A stretch of 64,000 nucleotides of DNA from JAISGQ01 sp045604155 (GTDB lineage Bacteria > Bacillota > Clostridia > Oscillospirales > Acutalibacteraceae): positions 1 to 64,000 of the forward strand of contig JAZUNN010000083.1 in NCBI GenBank assembly GCA_045604155.1. Direction: 5' to 3'. Below, in pieces: positions 41,132 to 49,775 of the stretch. Every line of letters starts with the position of its first letter. The stretch's first letter is position 1. The notes beneath the pieces were generated by a model. The model was given only the letters and a program-made list of their open reading frames with translations, was not told the DNA's origin and searched no databases. A program made the translations under genes and the position numbers.

Positions 41132-42325
41132 ATGAACTATCTCAACAAGAAGAGCGTCGAAGATATCGACGTAGCAGGCAAGAAAGTTTTAGTCCGCTGC
41201 GACTTTAACGTTCCCTTTGACGGCGAGGGCAACATCTCTGATACCAAGAGAATCGATGAAGCTCTCAAGACCATCCGTTACCTCCTCGAGAACAATGCTA
41301 AGGTTATCCTTTGCTCTCACCTCGGCAGACCCAAGGGTGAGTTCAATATGAAGTATTCCCTCGCTCCCGTTGCTGCATACCTTACCGAGCAGCTCGGCTT
41401 CGAGGTAAAGATCGCTACCGATGTTATCGGTGACAGCGCCAAGGCTCTTGCTGCAGAAGTTGAAGAGGGCAAGGCTGTTATGATCGAAAACGTCCGCTTC
41501 CACAAGGAAGAAGAGAAGAACGATCCTGACTTCTCAAAGGCTCTTGCTTCTCTCGCAGAAGTATATGTAAACGATGCTTTCGGTACCGCTCACAGAGCTC
41601 ATGCTTCTACTGCTGGTGTTGCTGATTATCTCCCCGCTGTCTGCGGTTACCTCATCCAGAAGGAAATCTCCATCATGGGTAAGGCTCTTGCTGATCCCGC
41701 TCGTCCCTTCGTTGCTATCCTCGGCGGCGCTAAGGTTTCCGATAAGATCGGCGTTATCAACAACCTCCTTGAGAAGGTTGACACCATCATCATCGGCGGC
41801 GGTATGGCTTACACCTTCATGAAGGCTCTCGGCTATTCCATCGGTGACTCCATCTGCGAGGACGACAAGGTTGAGCTTGCTAAGGACATGATGGCTAAGG
41901 CTAAGGAGAAGAACGTCAACTTCCTTATCCCCCAGGATAACGTTGTTGCTACCGCTTTTGCTCCCGATGCAGACTTCCAGACCGTTGATTCCGACAAGAT
42001 CCCCGCAGGCTGGCAGGGTCTCGATATCGGTCCCAAGACTTCCGAACTCTTCTCCAATGCTATCAAGGGCGCAGGCACCGTTGTTTGGAACGGACCTATG
42101 GGCGTTTCTGAGTGGGAGAACTTTGCTAAGGGTACCATCGCTGTTGCTACTGCTGTTGCTGAGAGCGGCGCAGTTTCCATCATCGGCGGCGGCGACTCTG
42201 CTGCAGCTTGTGAGAAGCTCGGCTTCGCTGACAAGATGACCCACATCTCCACCGGCGGCGGCGCTTCCCTCGAATTCCTCGAAGGTCTTGAGCTCCCCGG
42301 CATTGCTTGCCTCAACGAGAAATAA
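41132..42325 (+). CDS. pgk: Phosphoglycerate kinase
   Basis: Glycolytic enzyme that makes ATP from 1,3-bisphosphoglycerate. The 397-residue protein has VLVRCDFNVPF near the start, LCSHLGRPKGEFN, ENVRFHKEEEKND and GGGDSAAACEKLG, all family signatures. Codon use is extreme, with mostly C-ending pyrimidine codons, as expected for a very highly expressed gene. GAAAGGAAG lies upstream of the ATG. First gene of the glycolytic operon; gap is absent from the window. Confidence 0.98.
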   Translation: MNYLNKKSVEDIDVAGKKVLVRCDFNVPFDGEGNISDTKRIDEALKTIRYLLENNAKVILCSHLGRPKGEFNMKYSLAPVAAYLTEQLGFEVKIATDVIGDSAKALAAEVEEGKAVMIENVRFHKEEEKNDPDFSKALASLAEVYVNDAFGTAHRAHASTAGVADYLPAVCGYLIQKEISIMGKALADPARPFVAILGGAKVSDKIGVINNLLEKVDTIIIGGGMAYTFMKALGYSIGDSICEDDKVELAKDMMAKAKEKNVNFLIPQDNVVATAFAPDADFQTVDSDKIPAGWQGLDIGPKTSELFSNAIKGAGTVVWNGPMGVSEWENFAKGTIAVATAVAESGAVSIIGGGDSAAACEKLGFADKMTHISTGGGASLEFLEGLELPGIACLNEK

Positions 42326-42335
42326 TTGAACTTTG

Positions 42336-42366
42336 TACGGCGGGCGTTTATTCGGCGTCCGCCGTA
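42336..42366 (+). other. Hairpin between pgk and tpiA
   Basis: TACGGCGGG (42336-42344) pairs with TCCGCCGTA (42358-42366), 13-nt loop, no strong T-tract. Possibly a processing or partial termination site that sets relative levels of pgk and tpiA. Confidence 0.6.
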
Positions 42367-42398
42367 TATTTGATATTTTAATTTTGGAGGAAACAGAA

Positions 42399-43166
42399 AT
42401 GAACAAAGCTAAGCGCGCTGCTGTTATCGCAGGCAACTGGAAAATGAACAACAACCCCGAGCAGACCACTGCTCTTATAGGTGAGATCGCTCCCCTCGTA
42501 AAGGACGCTGACTGCACTGTTATCTGCTGCGTACCTTTCATCGACCTTCACGCTGCTCTTAAGGCTGCAGAAGGCACCAACATCAAGATCGGTGCTGAGA
42601 ACTGCCACTGGGCTGAAAAGGGTGCTTTCACCGGTGAAATCTCCGCTCCTATGCTCAAGAGCATCGGTGTTGAGTACGTTGTTCTCGGTCACTCCGAGCG
42701 CAGACAGTACTTCGGTGAGACTGATGAAACTGTCGCTATGAGAGCAAGAGCTGCTCTTGACAACGGTCTTAAGCCCATCATCTGCGTCGGCGAGGTTCTC
42801 GAGCAGCGTCAGGAAGGCATCACTGCTCAGATCGTAAAGCATCAGGTCGTAAAGGCTTTCGAGCAGATCACCGAGGACGAGCTCAAGAACGTTATCATCG
42901 CTTACGAGCCTGTCTGGGCTATCGGCACCGGTCTTACCGCTACCGATGAGCAGGCTAACGAAGTTTGCGGCATCATCCGTGATCTTCTCGCTGAGCTCTA
43001 TTCTGCAGAAGCTGCTGAAGCTTTCACCATCCAGTACGGCGGCTCCATGAACGACGCAAACGCTGAGGGTCTTCTTGATCAGGCTGACGTTGACGGCGGT
43101 CTCATCGGCGGTGCTTCCCTCGTAGCTGAGAAGTTTGCTGCTATCGTCAAGGCTGCAAGCAGATAA
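42399..43166 (+). CDS. tpiA: Triosephosphate isomerase
   Basis: 255 residues, TIM barrel. Substrate Lys in AGNWKMNNNP, catalytic His in VLGHSERRQYFGE, catalytic Glu in AYEPVWAIGTG, phosphate loop in YGGSMNDAN. The start is ATG 42399 with GGAGG 8 nt upstream. Strong codon bias like pgk. Lies 17 nt before gpmI. Confidence 0.98.
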   Translation: MNKAKRAAVIAGNWKMNNNPEQTTALIGEIAPLVKDADCTVICCVPFIDLHAALKAAEGTNIKIGAENCHWAEKGAFTGEISAPMLKSIGVEYVVLGHSERRQYFGETDETVAMRARAALDNGLKPIICVGEVLEQRQEGITAQIVKHQVVKAFEQITEDELKNVIIAYEPVWAIGTGLTATDEQANEVCGIIRDLLAELYSAEAAEAFTIQYGGSMNDANAEGLLDQADVDGGLIGGASLVAEKFAAIVKAASR

Positions 43167-43183
43167 GTAAAGGAGTTTATATA

Positions 43184-44713
43184 ATGAAGAAACCTCTTGT
43201 ACTTTGCATAATGGACGGTTTCGGCATCAAGGACGAATACGGCAATGCTATCACTGCTGCGTCCACTCCGAACCTTGATAAGATCTTCGCTGAGAATCCC
43301 TGCACCCAGATCGGTGCTTCCGGCATGGATGTCGGTCTTCCCGACGGTCAGATGGGCAACAGCGAAGTAGGTCACACCAACATCGGCGCAGGCCGTGTTG
43401 TTTATCAGGAGCTCACCAGAATCACCAAGTCAATTTCTGACGGTGTTTTCTTTGAAAACGAGGCTCTCCTTGCAGCTATGGAAAACTGCAAGGCTAACGA
43501 TTCCGCACTTCACCTTATGGGTCTTATGAGTGACGGCGGCGTTCACAGCCATAACTCTCATCTTTACGCTCTTGTTGAAATGGCAAAGAGAGCAGGACTT
43601 GAGAAGGTTTACGTTCACTGCCTCCTCGACGGTCGTGACGTTCCCCCTGCAAGCGGCGCTGATTTTGTTGCTAACTGTGTTGAGAAGCTTAATGAAATCG
43701 GTGTCGGCAAAGTAGCAACTGTTATGGGTCGTTACTATGCTATGGACCGTGACAACCGCTGGGAGAGAGTCGAAAAGGCTTATTCCGCTATCGTTTACGG
43801 CGAAGGCGTAAAGAATGCTGATCCCGTTGATGCTATCCACAAGTCCTATGAGACTATCGATGAAGAAGGCAAGCACGTTACCGACGAGTTCGTTCTGCCT
43901 GTTGTATGCCTCGATGATGCAGGTCTCAAGGCTAACGATTCTGTTATATTCTTCAACTTCCGTCCCGACAGAGCAAGAGAGATCACCCGTACCTTCGTTG
44001 ATCCTGATTTCGCAGGCTTCGAGAGACGCAACGGCTTCTTCCCCCTCTGCTATGTCTGCATGACTCAGTACGATGCTACAATGCCCAATGTAAAGGTCGC
44101 ATTCAAGCCCCAGAGTCTTGACAATACCTTTGGTGAGTACATCTCCGCAAACGGTCTTTCCCAGCTGAGAATCGCTGAGACTGAGAAGTATGCTCATGTA
44201 ACCTTCTTCTTCAACGGCGGCGTTGAGAAGCAGTATGAGAACGAGGACAGATGCCTCATTCCTTCCCCGAAGGTTGCAACCTATGACCTCCAGCCCGAAA
44301 TGAGCGCTGTCGAGGTTGCTGCTGAGACCGTTGCACGCATTGAGAGCGGCAAGTACGATGTTATCATCCTCAATTTTGCTAACTGCGATATGGTCGGTCA
44401 CACAGGTATTTTCGACGCAGCAAAGGCTGCTGTTGAGACTGTTGATGCCTGCGTCGGCAAGGTAGTTGAGGCAGCTTCCAAAATGGGTGGTTATGTTCTG
44501 ATCACTGCTGACCACGGCAATGCTGATCAGATGATGGAGCCTGACGGTTCTCCCTTTACCGCTCACTCCACCAACCCTGTTCCCTTCTGCGTAGTCGGTT
44601 ATGACTGCACTCTCCGTGAGGGCGGCAGACTTGCTGACATCGCTCCCACAATGCTTAAGATTCTCGGTCTCCCCCAGCCTGCTGAGATGGACGGCGAAAG
44701 CATTATTCTTTAA
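43184..44713 (+). CDS. gpmI: Cofactor-independent phosphoglycerate mutase
   Basis: Mn-dependent enzyme, 509 residues, interconverting 3- and 2-phosphoglycerate. Metal Asp in CIMDGFGI, phosphoserine Ser in QMGNSEVGHTNIGAG, HSHNSHL for substrate binding, and metal ligands in NCDMVGHTG and TADHGNADQM. Sporulating Firmicutes use this pH-sensitive enzyme in spores. Last gene of the operon, followed by a terminator. Confidence 0.98.
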   Translation: MKKPLVLCIMDGFGIKDEYGNAITAASTPNLDKIFAENPCTQIGASGMDVGLPDGQMGNSEVGHTNIGAGRVVYQELTRITKSISDGVFFENEALLAAMENCKANDSALHLMGLMSDGGVHSHNSHLYALVEMAKRAGLEKVYVHCLLDGRDVPPASGADFVANCVEKLNEIGVGKVATVMGRYYAMDRDNRWERVEKAYSAIVYGEGVKNADPVDAIHKSYETIDEEGKHVTDEFVLPVVCLDDAGLKANDSVIFFNFRPDRAREITRTFVDPDFAGFERRNGFFPLCYVCMTQYDATMPNVKVAFKPQSLDNTFGEYISANGLSQLRIAETEKYAHVTFFFNGGVEKQYENEDRCLIPSPKVATYDLQPEMSAVEVAAETVARIESGKYDVIILNFANCDMVGHTGIFDAAKAAVETVDACVGKVVEAASKMGGYVLITADHGNADQMMEPDGSPFTAHSTNPVPFCVVGYDCTLREGGRLADIAPTMLKILGLPQPAEMDGESIIL

Positions 44714-44721
44714 TAAACGTA

Positions 44722-44755
44722 AATCCCCGAACAGAAAACTGTTCGGGGATTATTT
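44722..44755 (+). terminator. Terminator of the glycolytic operon
   Basis: ATCCCCGAACAG/CTGTTCGGGGAT stem, loop AAAA, followed by TATTTT. Confidence 0.88.
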
Positions 44756-46258
44756 TCAGCAATATTCTTCTATCAGTCTATGCAGAAATTCCAGTGCATC
44801 TTCGTTTGGTATAGAGTATTTGCTCGGTATTTCTCTTTCAGCATAGCTTAAAAATGCATTTGCCAGACCAGCATTTTCCACAAAGCAGTGAGGCATTTCG
44901 CTTGTAGAATGAATCGGATTGATATTTTCAATAAGCACTCCGCTGTCTCTGTACGCAACTACAAGCATATCGGGATCAGCATAGCTCTGCTTCAGCACAT
45001 ATAGCTTGTACTTATCCTCCGGGTCAGATGCTCTTTTTATCATTGATTCGAGAATCATTCTTCGTTCCGCTTCATCAAAAGGCGGAATGAAATCAACATG
45101 ATCCGACAGATTGCCTGTCTGTGCAAACTTTCGCAGACCATCCATTGTGCAGACATCTATCTGCATATGATCCTTTGAATGAAGTTCTCTTTCTCTGAGA
45201 AACTCAAAGGTCTGCTCCATGAAAAATGCTATTTCATCATCATTTTTAGGCTCAACTCCAACAAAGGAACGCACAAACTTTATCTTGTCCTCAGTGGAAA
45301 CACGCTTTTCCAGATGCGCAAAAGCTTCCAAAGGCACTCTGCTGTCGCATGGGTCAGGCTTAAACAGCACAAGGTCACTGCGTGATTCCCTTCCTATTAC
45401 CTGAGCGCTGAAGGTCTGGAGCTGCTTTTTGACGATGAGTCCGTTAATATAAAACTTTCTGAGATTGTCATAGCTTCTGTAGAAAAAGTCCCTCATTCCG
45501 GGATCCTTTACAGACGCACACACCGAAACTCCGCCTTCAAGGAGATTCGCACATATCATTTTATTTTGTTTTGTACCACTTTCATCATCAAACCATGATA
45601 TTTCCACGAGAATTGAATTTTTCATCATACCTTCCGAGGCAGCTGCTGTTGTTTCACCGCATCGGATACTGTAATTTTCAAGCGCAAGCAACGGCAGCAG
45701 CTCACGCAGTGCATTGACGCTTTCCTTCAGATTTGAATCCGAAAAGCCAACAAGATGCTCCACCTCATAGCTGCACCCTTTTTTCTCAATACTCAGCATT
45801 GTTTTTCTTATTTCAGATATTATCTCATAATTACAGCAGTTGATTATTTTGAGCTTACATTCAAAATCCTTTTTCTCAGATTCTCTCAATACAAAATAAT
45901 TTATATCTTTCAAGCTGCGGAAATATCTGTCATTATCGTAATATATGAGATCCTGGCTGAACTTATCCGGTGCAGGATCCCCACCAAACAACAGTGCAGT
46001 TATCTCCTCGCTGGCAGACAATGTGTTCTGATCCACATTGATAAGACTCATATAATAATCAAATTCGATTATTTCCTTACCTGTAAAATTCAGCGTTGAA
46101 ATTATCGCATTGGCTATTTCCTTTGAGGGATACTGTGTTCCATTGAGTATACGATAAAAGCTCGAACGGCTTATATTTGATTTTACAAGAAACTCATCCA
46201 CTCTCATGGCTCTGTCTTTCAGCTTGGATTTAAGAAATCCACCCAGATGTTCAGGCAT
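44756..46258 (-). CDS. HTH regulator with large uncharacterised C-terminal region
   Basis: 500 residues. The first 65 residues form a Cro/XRE-like HTH (FLVKSNISRSSFYRILNGTQYPSKEIANAI). The remaining 435 residues match no domain I know; they are mixed alpha/beta, with no membrane segment, no ATP-binding loop and no catalytic motif that I recognise (SYEVEHLVGFSDSNLKESV; FIPPFDEAERRMILESM). The start is ATG 46258 with GAAGGGAG 8 nt upstream. It has its own consensus promoter, divergent from that of a candidate small RNA. It could be a stress- or signal-responsive regulator; no target is evident. Confidence 0.78.
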   Translation of the reverse strand: MPEHLGGFLKSKLKDRAMRVDEFLVKSNISRSSFYRILNGTQYPSKEIANAIISTLNFTGKEIIEFDYYMSLINVDQNTLSASEEITALLFGGDPAPDKFSQDLIYYDNDRYFRSLKDINYFVLRESEKKDFECKLKIINCCNYEIISEIRKTMLSIEKKGCSYEVEHLVGFSDSNLKESVNALRELLPLLALENYSIRCGETTAAASEGMMKNSILVEISWFDDESGTKQNKMICANLLEGGVSVCASVKDPGMRDFFYRSYDNLRKFYINGLIVKKQLQTFSAQVIGRESRSDLVLFKPDPCDSRVPLEAFAHLEKRVSTEDKIKFVRSFVGVEPKNDDEIAFFMEQTFEFLRERELHSKDHMQIDVCTMDGLRKFAQTGNLSDHVDFIPPFDEAERRMILESMIKRASDPEDKYKLYVLKQSYADPDMLVVAYRDSGVLIENINPIHSTSEMPHCFVENAGLANAFLSYAEREIPSKYSIPNEDALEFLHRLIEEYC

Positions 46259-46305
46259 AGTCAACGCTCCCTTCTAAAAAACACATATTATCGTCATTTT
46301 ATTCT

Positions 46306-46334
46306 ATAATATTGCATAATTTCCAAATTGTCAA
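46306..46334 (-). promoter_or_regulatory. Promoter of the HTH regulator
   Basis: Minus strand TTGACA (46334-46329), 17-bp spacer, TATTAT (46311-46306), about 50 bp before the start codon. Confidence 0.7.
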
Positions 46335-46344
46335 CACTCTTAAT

Positions 46345-46368
46345 TTCTAACTTCGAAAAGTTCCAGAA
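46345..46368. promoter_or_regulatory. Imperfect palindrome between divergent promoters
   Basis: TTCT-AACTT-CGAA-AAGTT-CC-AGAA lies between the two divergent -35 boxes; a possible binding site for the HTH regulator. Confidence 0.35.
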
Positions 46369-46394
46369 TGTATCACAATAATCTCAAACATATA

Positions 46395-46423
46395 TTGACA
46401 TATTCCGAGACACACTGTATAAT
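46395..46423 (+). promoter_or_regulatory. Perfect consensus promoter of candidate small RNA
   Basis: TTGACA (46395-46400), exactly 17 bp, TATAAT (46418-46423). No coding region follows on the plus strand. Confidence 0.8.
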
Positions 46424-46429
46424 GTACTC

Positions 46430-46520
46430 ACAACTGTGGTGACATTCCGAAATTTCACCATAAAAAACATTGTATTGAAGGCGGTTTTTGTGGAACGTTT
46501 TCAATACAATGTTTTTATTT
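46430..46520 (+). ncRNA. Candidate small RNA ending in a strong terminator
   Basis: From the expected start near 46430 about 90 nt are transcribed. A first hairpin is TGGTGA/TCACCA (around 46437-46459). The second has a perfect 17-bp stem, AAAAACATTGTATTGAA (46463-46479) with its complement 46500-46516, then T-rich sequence. The second hairpin can also terminate the MATE gene from the other strand, so part of its conservation may serve that. No open reading frame fits. No known RNA family is recognised. Confidence 0.55.
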
Positions 46521-46521
46521 T

Positions 46522-47880
46522 TTATTCATTTATGCTCAGCTGAATCTTTTTTCGCCAGATTCCGCACCAGTAACGTATTACACATACCAGAGCCGTAATT
46601 GCCCATGTAAGTGCTGTTGTAAGCCATACAATCCAGTGACCGAGAGAAGGTATGAGCAGCAGCAGACGTGAGAAAACTACTCTTCCGCCTACCTCTGTAA
46701 AACCGTTTATCATTGCAAACGCCACATCTCCGCAGCCGTTGAGCAGTGATCTGGGAACATATATCATTCCAAGTGCAAAATAGAAGAGGCTGGTTATTCT
46801 GAGCGCATTATAGGAAATATCAATTACTGCTTTATCATCAACAAAGAAAGAAGATATCTGTCTTCCGAAGAAATAAAATACAGGTATCAGAATAAGGCTG
46901 AAAACAAGAACAACAATTACAGTCTGTCTGAAGCCTTTCCTGATTCTGTCAGGCTTGCCTGCACCTGCATTCTGTCCTGCAAAAGTGGTAACCGCTGCAC
47001 CGAGAGAGCCATAAGGCTGCTGTACTATGGACTCTATGCGGTTTGTAATTGTATATGCTGCCATTACATCTTCGCCGAAGCCGTTTACAACACCCTGAAG
47101 CACCATGCAGGAAACTGCAATCATGGAACTTTGCAGTGCAAGTGGAACACCTATTCTGAAAGTTCTTCCTATTATCTTCCAGTCAGGCTTCATTTCTGAT
47201 TTTTCGATATTGAAATAACTTATTTTGCGTCTTGCGTAAATCATACATGCCACTGCAGACACTGCCTGAGCGATAATTGTTGCCAGCGCAACGCCAAAAA
47301 CCTCAAGATCGCAGAAAAGCACAAATACGAGATCAAGAACCACATTGATAACACTGGCAATTATCAGGAATACCAGCGGTGTTTTTGAATCTCCCAATGC
47401 CCTGAGCATTGCCGCAACACCATTATAAAGTGCAACTGCAACAATTCCCACGCAGGTTGTTCTGAGATAAATCAATGTGTCGTTATATACTCCTGTGGGA
47501 GTGTCGAGCAAATCCAGAACAAACGGAGATAATGCAATACCTACCGCACTTACTGCCAGAGATGCAAATATAAGAACATAATAAGCATTGGCTATGGTTT
47601 TTCTTACATTCACATGATCTTTTGCGCCAAAATACTGAGCTACGATAACACCTATTCCCATTCCCAGGCCACTGCTGAGGGAAAAGAACAGAAAGTTTGT
47701 AGAGCCGCATGAACCTACTGCAGCAAGTGCCTCTTTACCGACATATTTTCCGACTACCACCGAGTCGACCATATTGTAAAGCTGCTGGAAAAGATTTCCG
47801 ATAAGAAGAGGAATGGTAAATTTGAGTATGTGCTTGATGGGACTGCCGGTTGTCATGTCAGTTGTGTAATTCTTTTTCAT
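46522..47880 (-). CDS. MATE family efflux transporter
   Basis: 452 residues with twelve predicted membrane segments in two repeats. The N-terminus has the family sequence IPLLIGNLFQQLYNMVDSVVVG, and the second half begins similarly (GVPLALQSSMIAVSCMVLQG). Such pumps exchange cations for drugs or metabolites. The start is ATG 47880 with GTGAGG 9 nt upstream; upstream in-frame residues are not family-like. Single gene; promoter at 47926-47954. Confidence 0.92.
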   Translation of the reverse strand: MKKNYTTDMTTGSPIKHILKFTIPLLIGNLFQQLYNMVDSVVVGKYVGKEALAAVGSCGSTNFLFFSLSSGLGMGIGVIVAQYFGAKDHVNVRKTIANAYYVLIFASLAVSAVGIALSPFVLDLLDTPTGVYNDTLIYLRTTCVGIVAVALYNGVAAMLRALGDSKTPLVFLIIASVINVVLDLVFVLFCDLEVFGVALATIIAQAVSAVACMIYARRKISYFNIEKSEMKPDWKIIGRTFRIGVPLALQSSMIAVSCMVLQGVVNGFGEDVMAAYTITNRIESIVQQPYGSLGAAVTTFAGQNAGAGKPDRIRKGFRQTVIVVLVFSLILIPVFYFFGRQISSFFVDDKAVIDISYNALRITSLFYFALGMIYVPRSLLNGCGDVAFAMINGFTEVGGRVVFSRLLLLIPSLGHWIVWLTTALTWAITALVCVIRYWCGIWRKKIQLSINE

Positions 47881-47925
47881 AAAAAACTGCCTCACATAAA
47901 CAGTATTTTGCACCTTGACGATTGG

Positions 47926-47954
47926 GATTATAGCCATTTTTGATTTTTTTGTCT
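47926..47954 (-). promoter_or_regulatory. Promoter of MATE gene
   Basis: Minus strand TAGACA (47954-47949), 17-bp spacer, TATAAT (47931-47926). Confidence 0.6.
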
Positions 47955-48037
47955 ACACAATAAATGTACAGACTTAAACGTTTTATAGCTCCTCATTTAG
48001 TGCTGTTCTACAAATAAAAATTAGATTCTCAATTCTG

Positions 48038-48065
48038 TTGAAATCCTCATGTTTTATGTTATAAT
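48038..48065 (+). promoter_or_regulatory. Promoter of the alpha-glucosidase/alpha-galactosidase operon
   Basis: TTGAAA (48038-48043), 16-bp spacer, TATAAT (48060-48065), 70 bp before the GH13 start. Confidence 0.6.
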
Positions 48066-48134
48066 ATTAACGTGTATTGCTATACATTATGCAATTTAAT
48101 TAAAAAACTGCTTCACTGATATTGGAGGGATTTT

Positions 48135-49775
48135 ATGGGTGCAAATTACCGTAAGGACACTGTTATCTATCAGATATATCCCCGTTCATTCATGGATTCT
48201 GACGGTGATGGAGTCGGTGATATCAGAGGAATAATTTCAAAGCTTGATCACATCGCTTCACTTGGTGTAAACAATATCTGGCTCTCCCCTGTTTATGTCA
48301 GCCCCAACGACGACAACGGCTACGATATTGCGGACTATAAAGCAATTCAGCCTCAGTTCGGAACTATGGATGACTTTGATGAGCTCCTTGCCAAGGCCAG
48401 GGAAAAAGGCATCGGTATAGTTATGGATCTTGTTATAAATCACACTTCCGACGAACATGAATGGTTTAAAAAGGCTCTTGCAGGAGACGAAAAATATCGC
48501 AATTACTACATAATCCGCAAAGGCAAAAAGAATAAAGTTCCCAATAACTGGGGAAATTTCTTTGCGGAATGTCCGTGGACAAAGTTCGGTGATTCTGAGG
48601 ATGAATACTATCTCCACCTTTTCTCCAAAAAGCAGCCTGATCTTAACTGGCACAATCCAGAGGTCATGGATGAAGTCAAGGATATCATGCGTTTCTGGCT
48701 TGACAGAGGCGTTGCAGGCTTCAGATGCGATGTTATAAATGTAATATATAAGGACTCACTGAAAAACGGCAAAAAGAAGATTGCTCTGACAGGTCTTGAA
48801 CATTATCACTCCACCCAGGGCTGTCATAAGATTCTCGCCGAGCTTCGCCGTGATGTTCTTGAGCCTTACGGTGCTTTTGCCGTTGGTGAAACTGTTTTTG
48901 TCGATATTCCCAAAGCAAAGGATCTGTGCGATGAAGATCGAAAAGAGCTCGATATGGTTTTCTCTTTCAAACATATGGAATGTGATCAGATAGGTTTGAA
49001 ATGGTTCCCTGCCAAGATGAATGTCAGAAAGCTTATGAATACCCTTACCGAATGGCAGACGGGACTTAACTGGAACACCTGTTATTTTGAAAATCATGAT
49101 CAGCCCAGATTTATTTCCCGTTTCAACGATTCACAGAATTTCCGCAAGGAATCTTCTAAAATGATGGCAGGTCTTCTTATGACTCTTCGAGGAACACCGT
49201 TTATCTACGAAGGTCAGGAAATAGGCATGACAAACGGTGATTTTAAAAACCTCGACGAAATAATGGATATTGAAAGCCATAATATAAATGCAATGGCAAA
49301 AAGTCTGGGTATCCCCAAAGGAATGCGCTGGAAGATGATAAAGCACGGTTCACGTGATCATGCAAGAACTCCCGTTCAGTGGAGCGATGCTCCGAATGCA
49401 GGCTTTACTACCGGTCAGCCATGGCTTAAAATCAACGGAAATTACACCGAAGTCAACATGGAAAAGGATAAAGCAGACCCTGATGGTGTATTTGCTTTCT
49501 GGCAGAAAATGATAGCTCTCAGAAAAACAAACGACATTCTCTGTCAGGGCGGATTCATCCCTGTTTTAACTTCGAAAAACATTTTTGCCTTTGAACGTGA
49601 ACTTGAAGGCAGAAAGCTGCTGGCACTTTTCAACATGAGCGGCAAAAAGGCAAAGCTTCCGAAAAAACTCCGAAACGGAAACAATGTCCTTGTCGGAAAT
49701 TATTCAGATAATCAGGTCGATGTTCTCATGCCCTTTGAATTCAGGCTCATTGATGAAGGCGGTGACGGGTATTGA
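48135..49775 (+). CDS. GH13 alpha-glucosidase (oligo-1,6-glucosidase type)
   Basis: 546 residues, cytoplasmic. GH13 regions are clear: DLVINHTSDEHEWF, nucleophile Asp199 in GFRCDVINV, acid/base Glu252 in AVGETVFVD and Asp322 in ENHDQPR. The N-terminus VIYQIYPRSFMDSDGDGVGD places it in the GH13 oligo-1,6-glucosidase/alpha-glucosidase/sucrose-isomerase group (subfamily 31-like). It would cleave isomalto- or malto-oligosaccharides or sucrose. GGAGGG lies before the ATG. Its stop overlaps the next start (TTGA). Confidence 0.93.
   Translation: MGANYRKDTVIYQIYPRSFMDSDGDGVGDIRGIISKLDHIASLGVNNIWLSPVYVSPNDDNGYDIADYKAIQPQFGTMDDFDELLAKAREKGIGIVMDLVINHTSDEHEWFKKALAGDEKYRNYYIIRKGKKNKVPNNWGNFFAECPWTKFGDSEDEYYLHLFSKKQPDLNWHNPEVMDEVKDIMRFWLDRGVAGFRCDVINVIYKDSLKNGKKKIALTGLEHYHSTQGCHKILAELRRDVLEPYGAFAVGETVFVDIPKAKDLCDEDRKELDMVFSFKHMECDQIGLKWFPAKMNVRKLMNTLTEWQTGLNWNTCYFENHDQPRFISRFNDSQNFRKESSKMMAGLLMTLRGTPFIYEGQEIGMTNGDFKNLDEIMDIESHNINAMAKSLGIPKGMRWKMIKHGSRDHARTPVQWSDAPNAGFTTGQPWLKINGNYTEVNMEKDKADPDGVFAFWQKMIALRKTNDILCQGGFIPVLTSKNIFAFERELEGRKLLALFNMSGKKAKLPKKLRNGNNVLVGNYSDNQVDVLMPFEFRLIDEGGDGY

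Noticed and set aside
41534..42541. Open frame on the minus strand opposite pgk
   Set aside because: Caused by the strong codon bias of pgk; Ser/Ala-rich low-complexity product.
43430..44566. Open frame on the minus strand opposite gpmI
   Set aside because: Shadow of a highly biased gene, no start signal or family.
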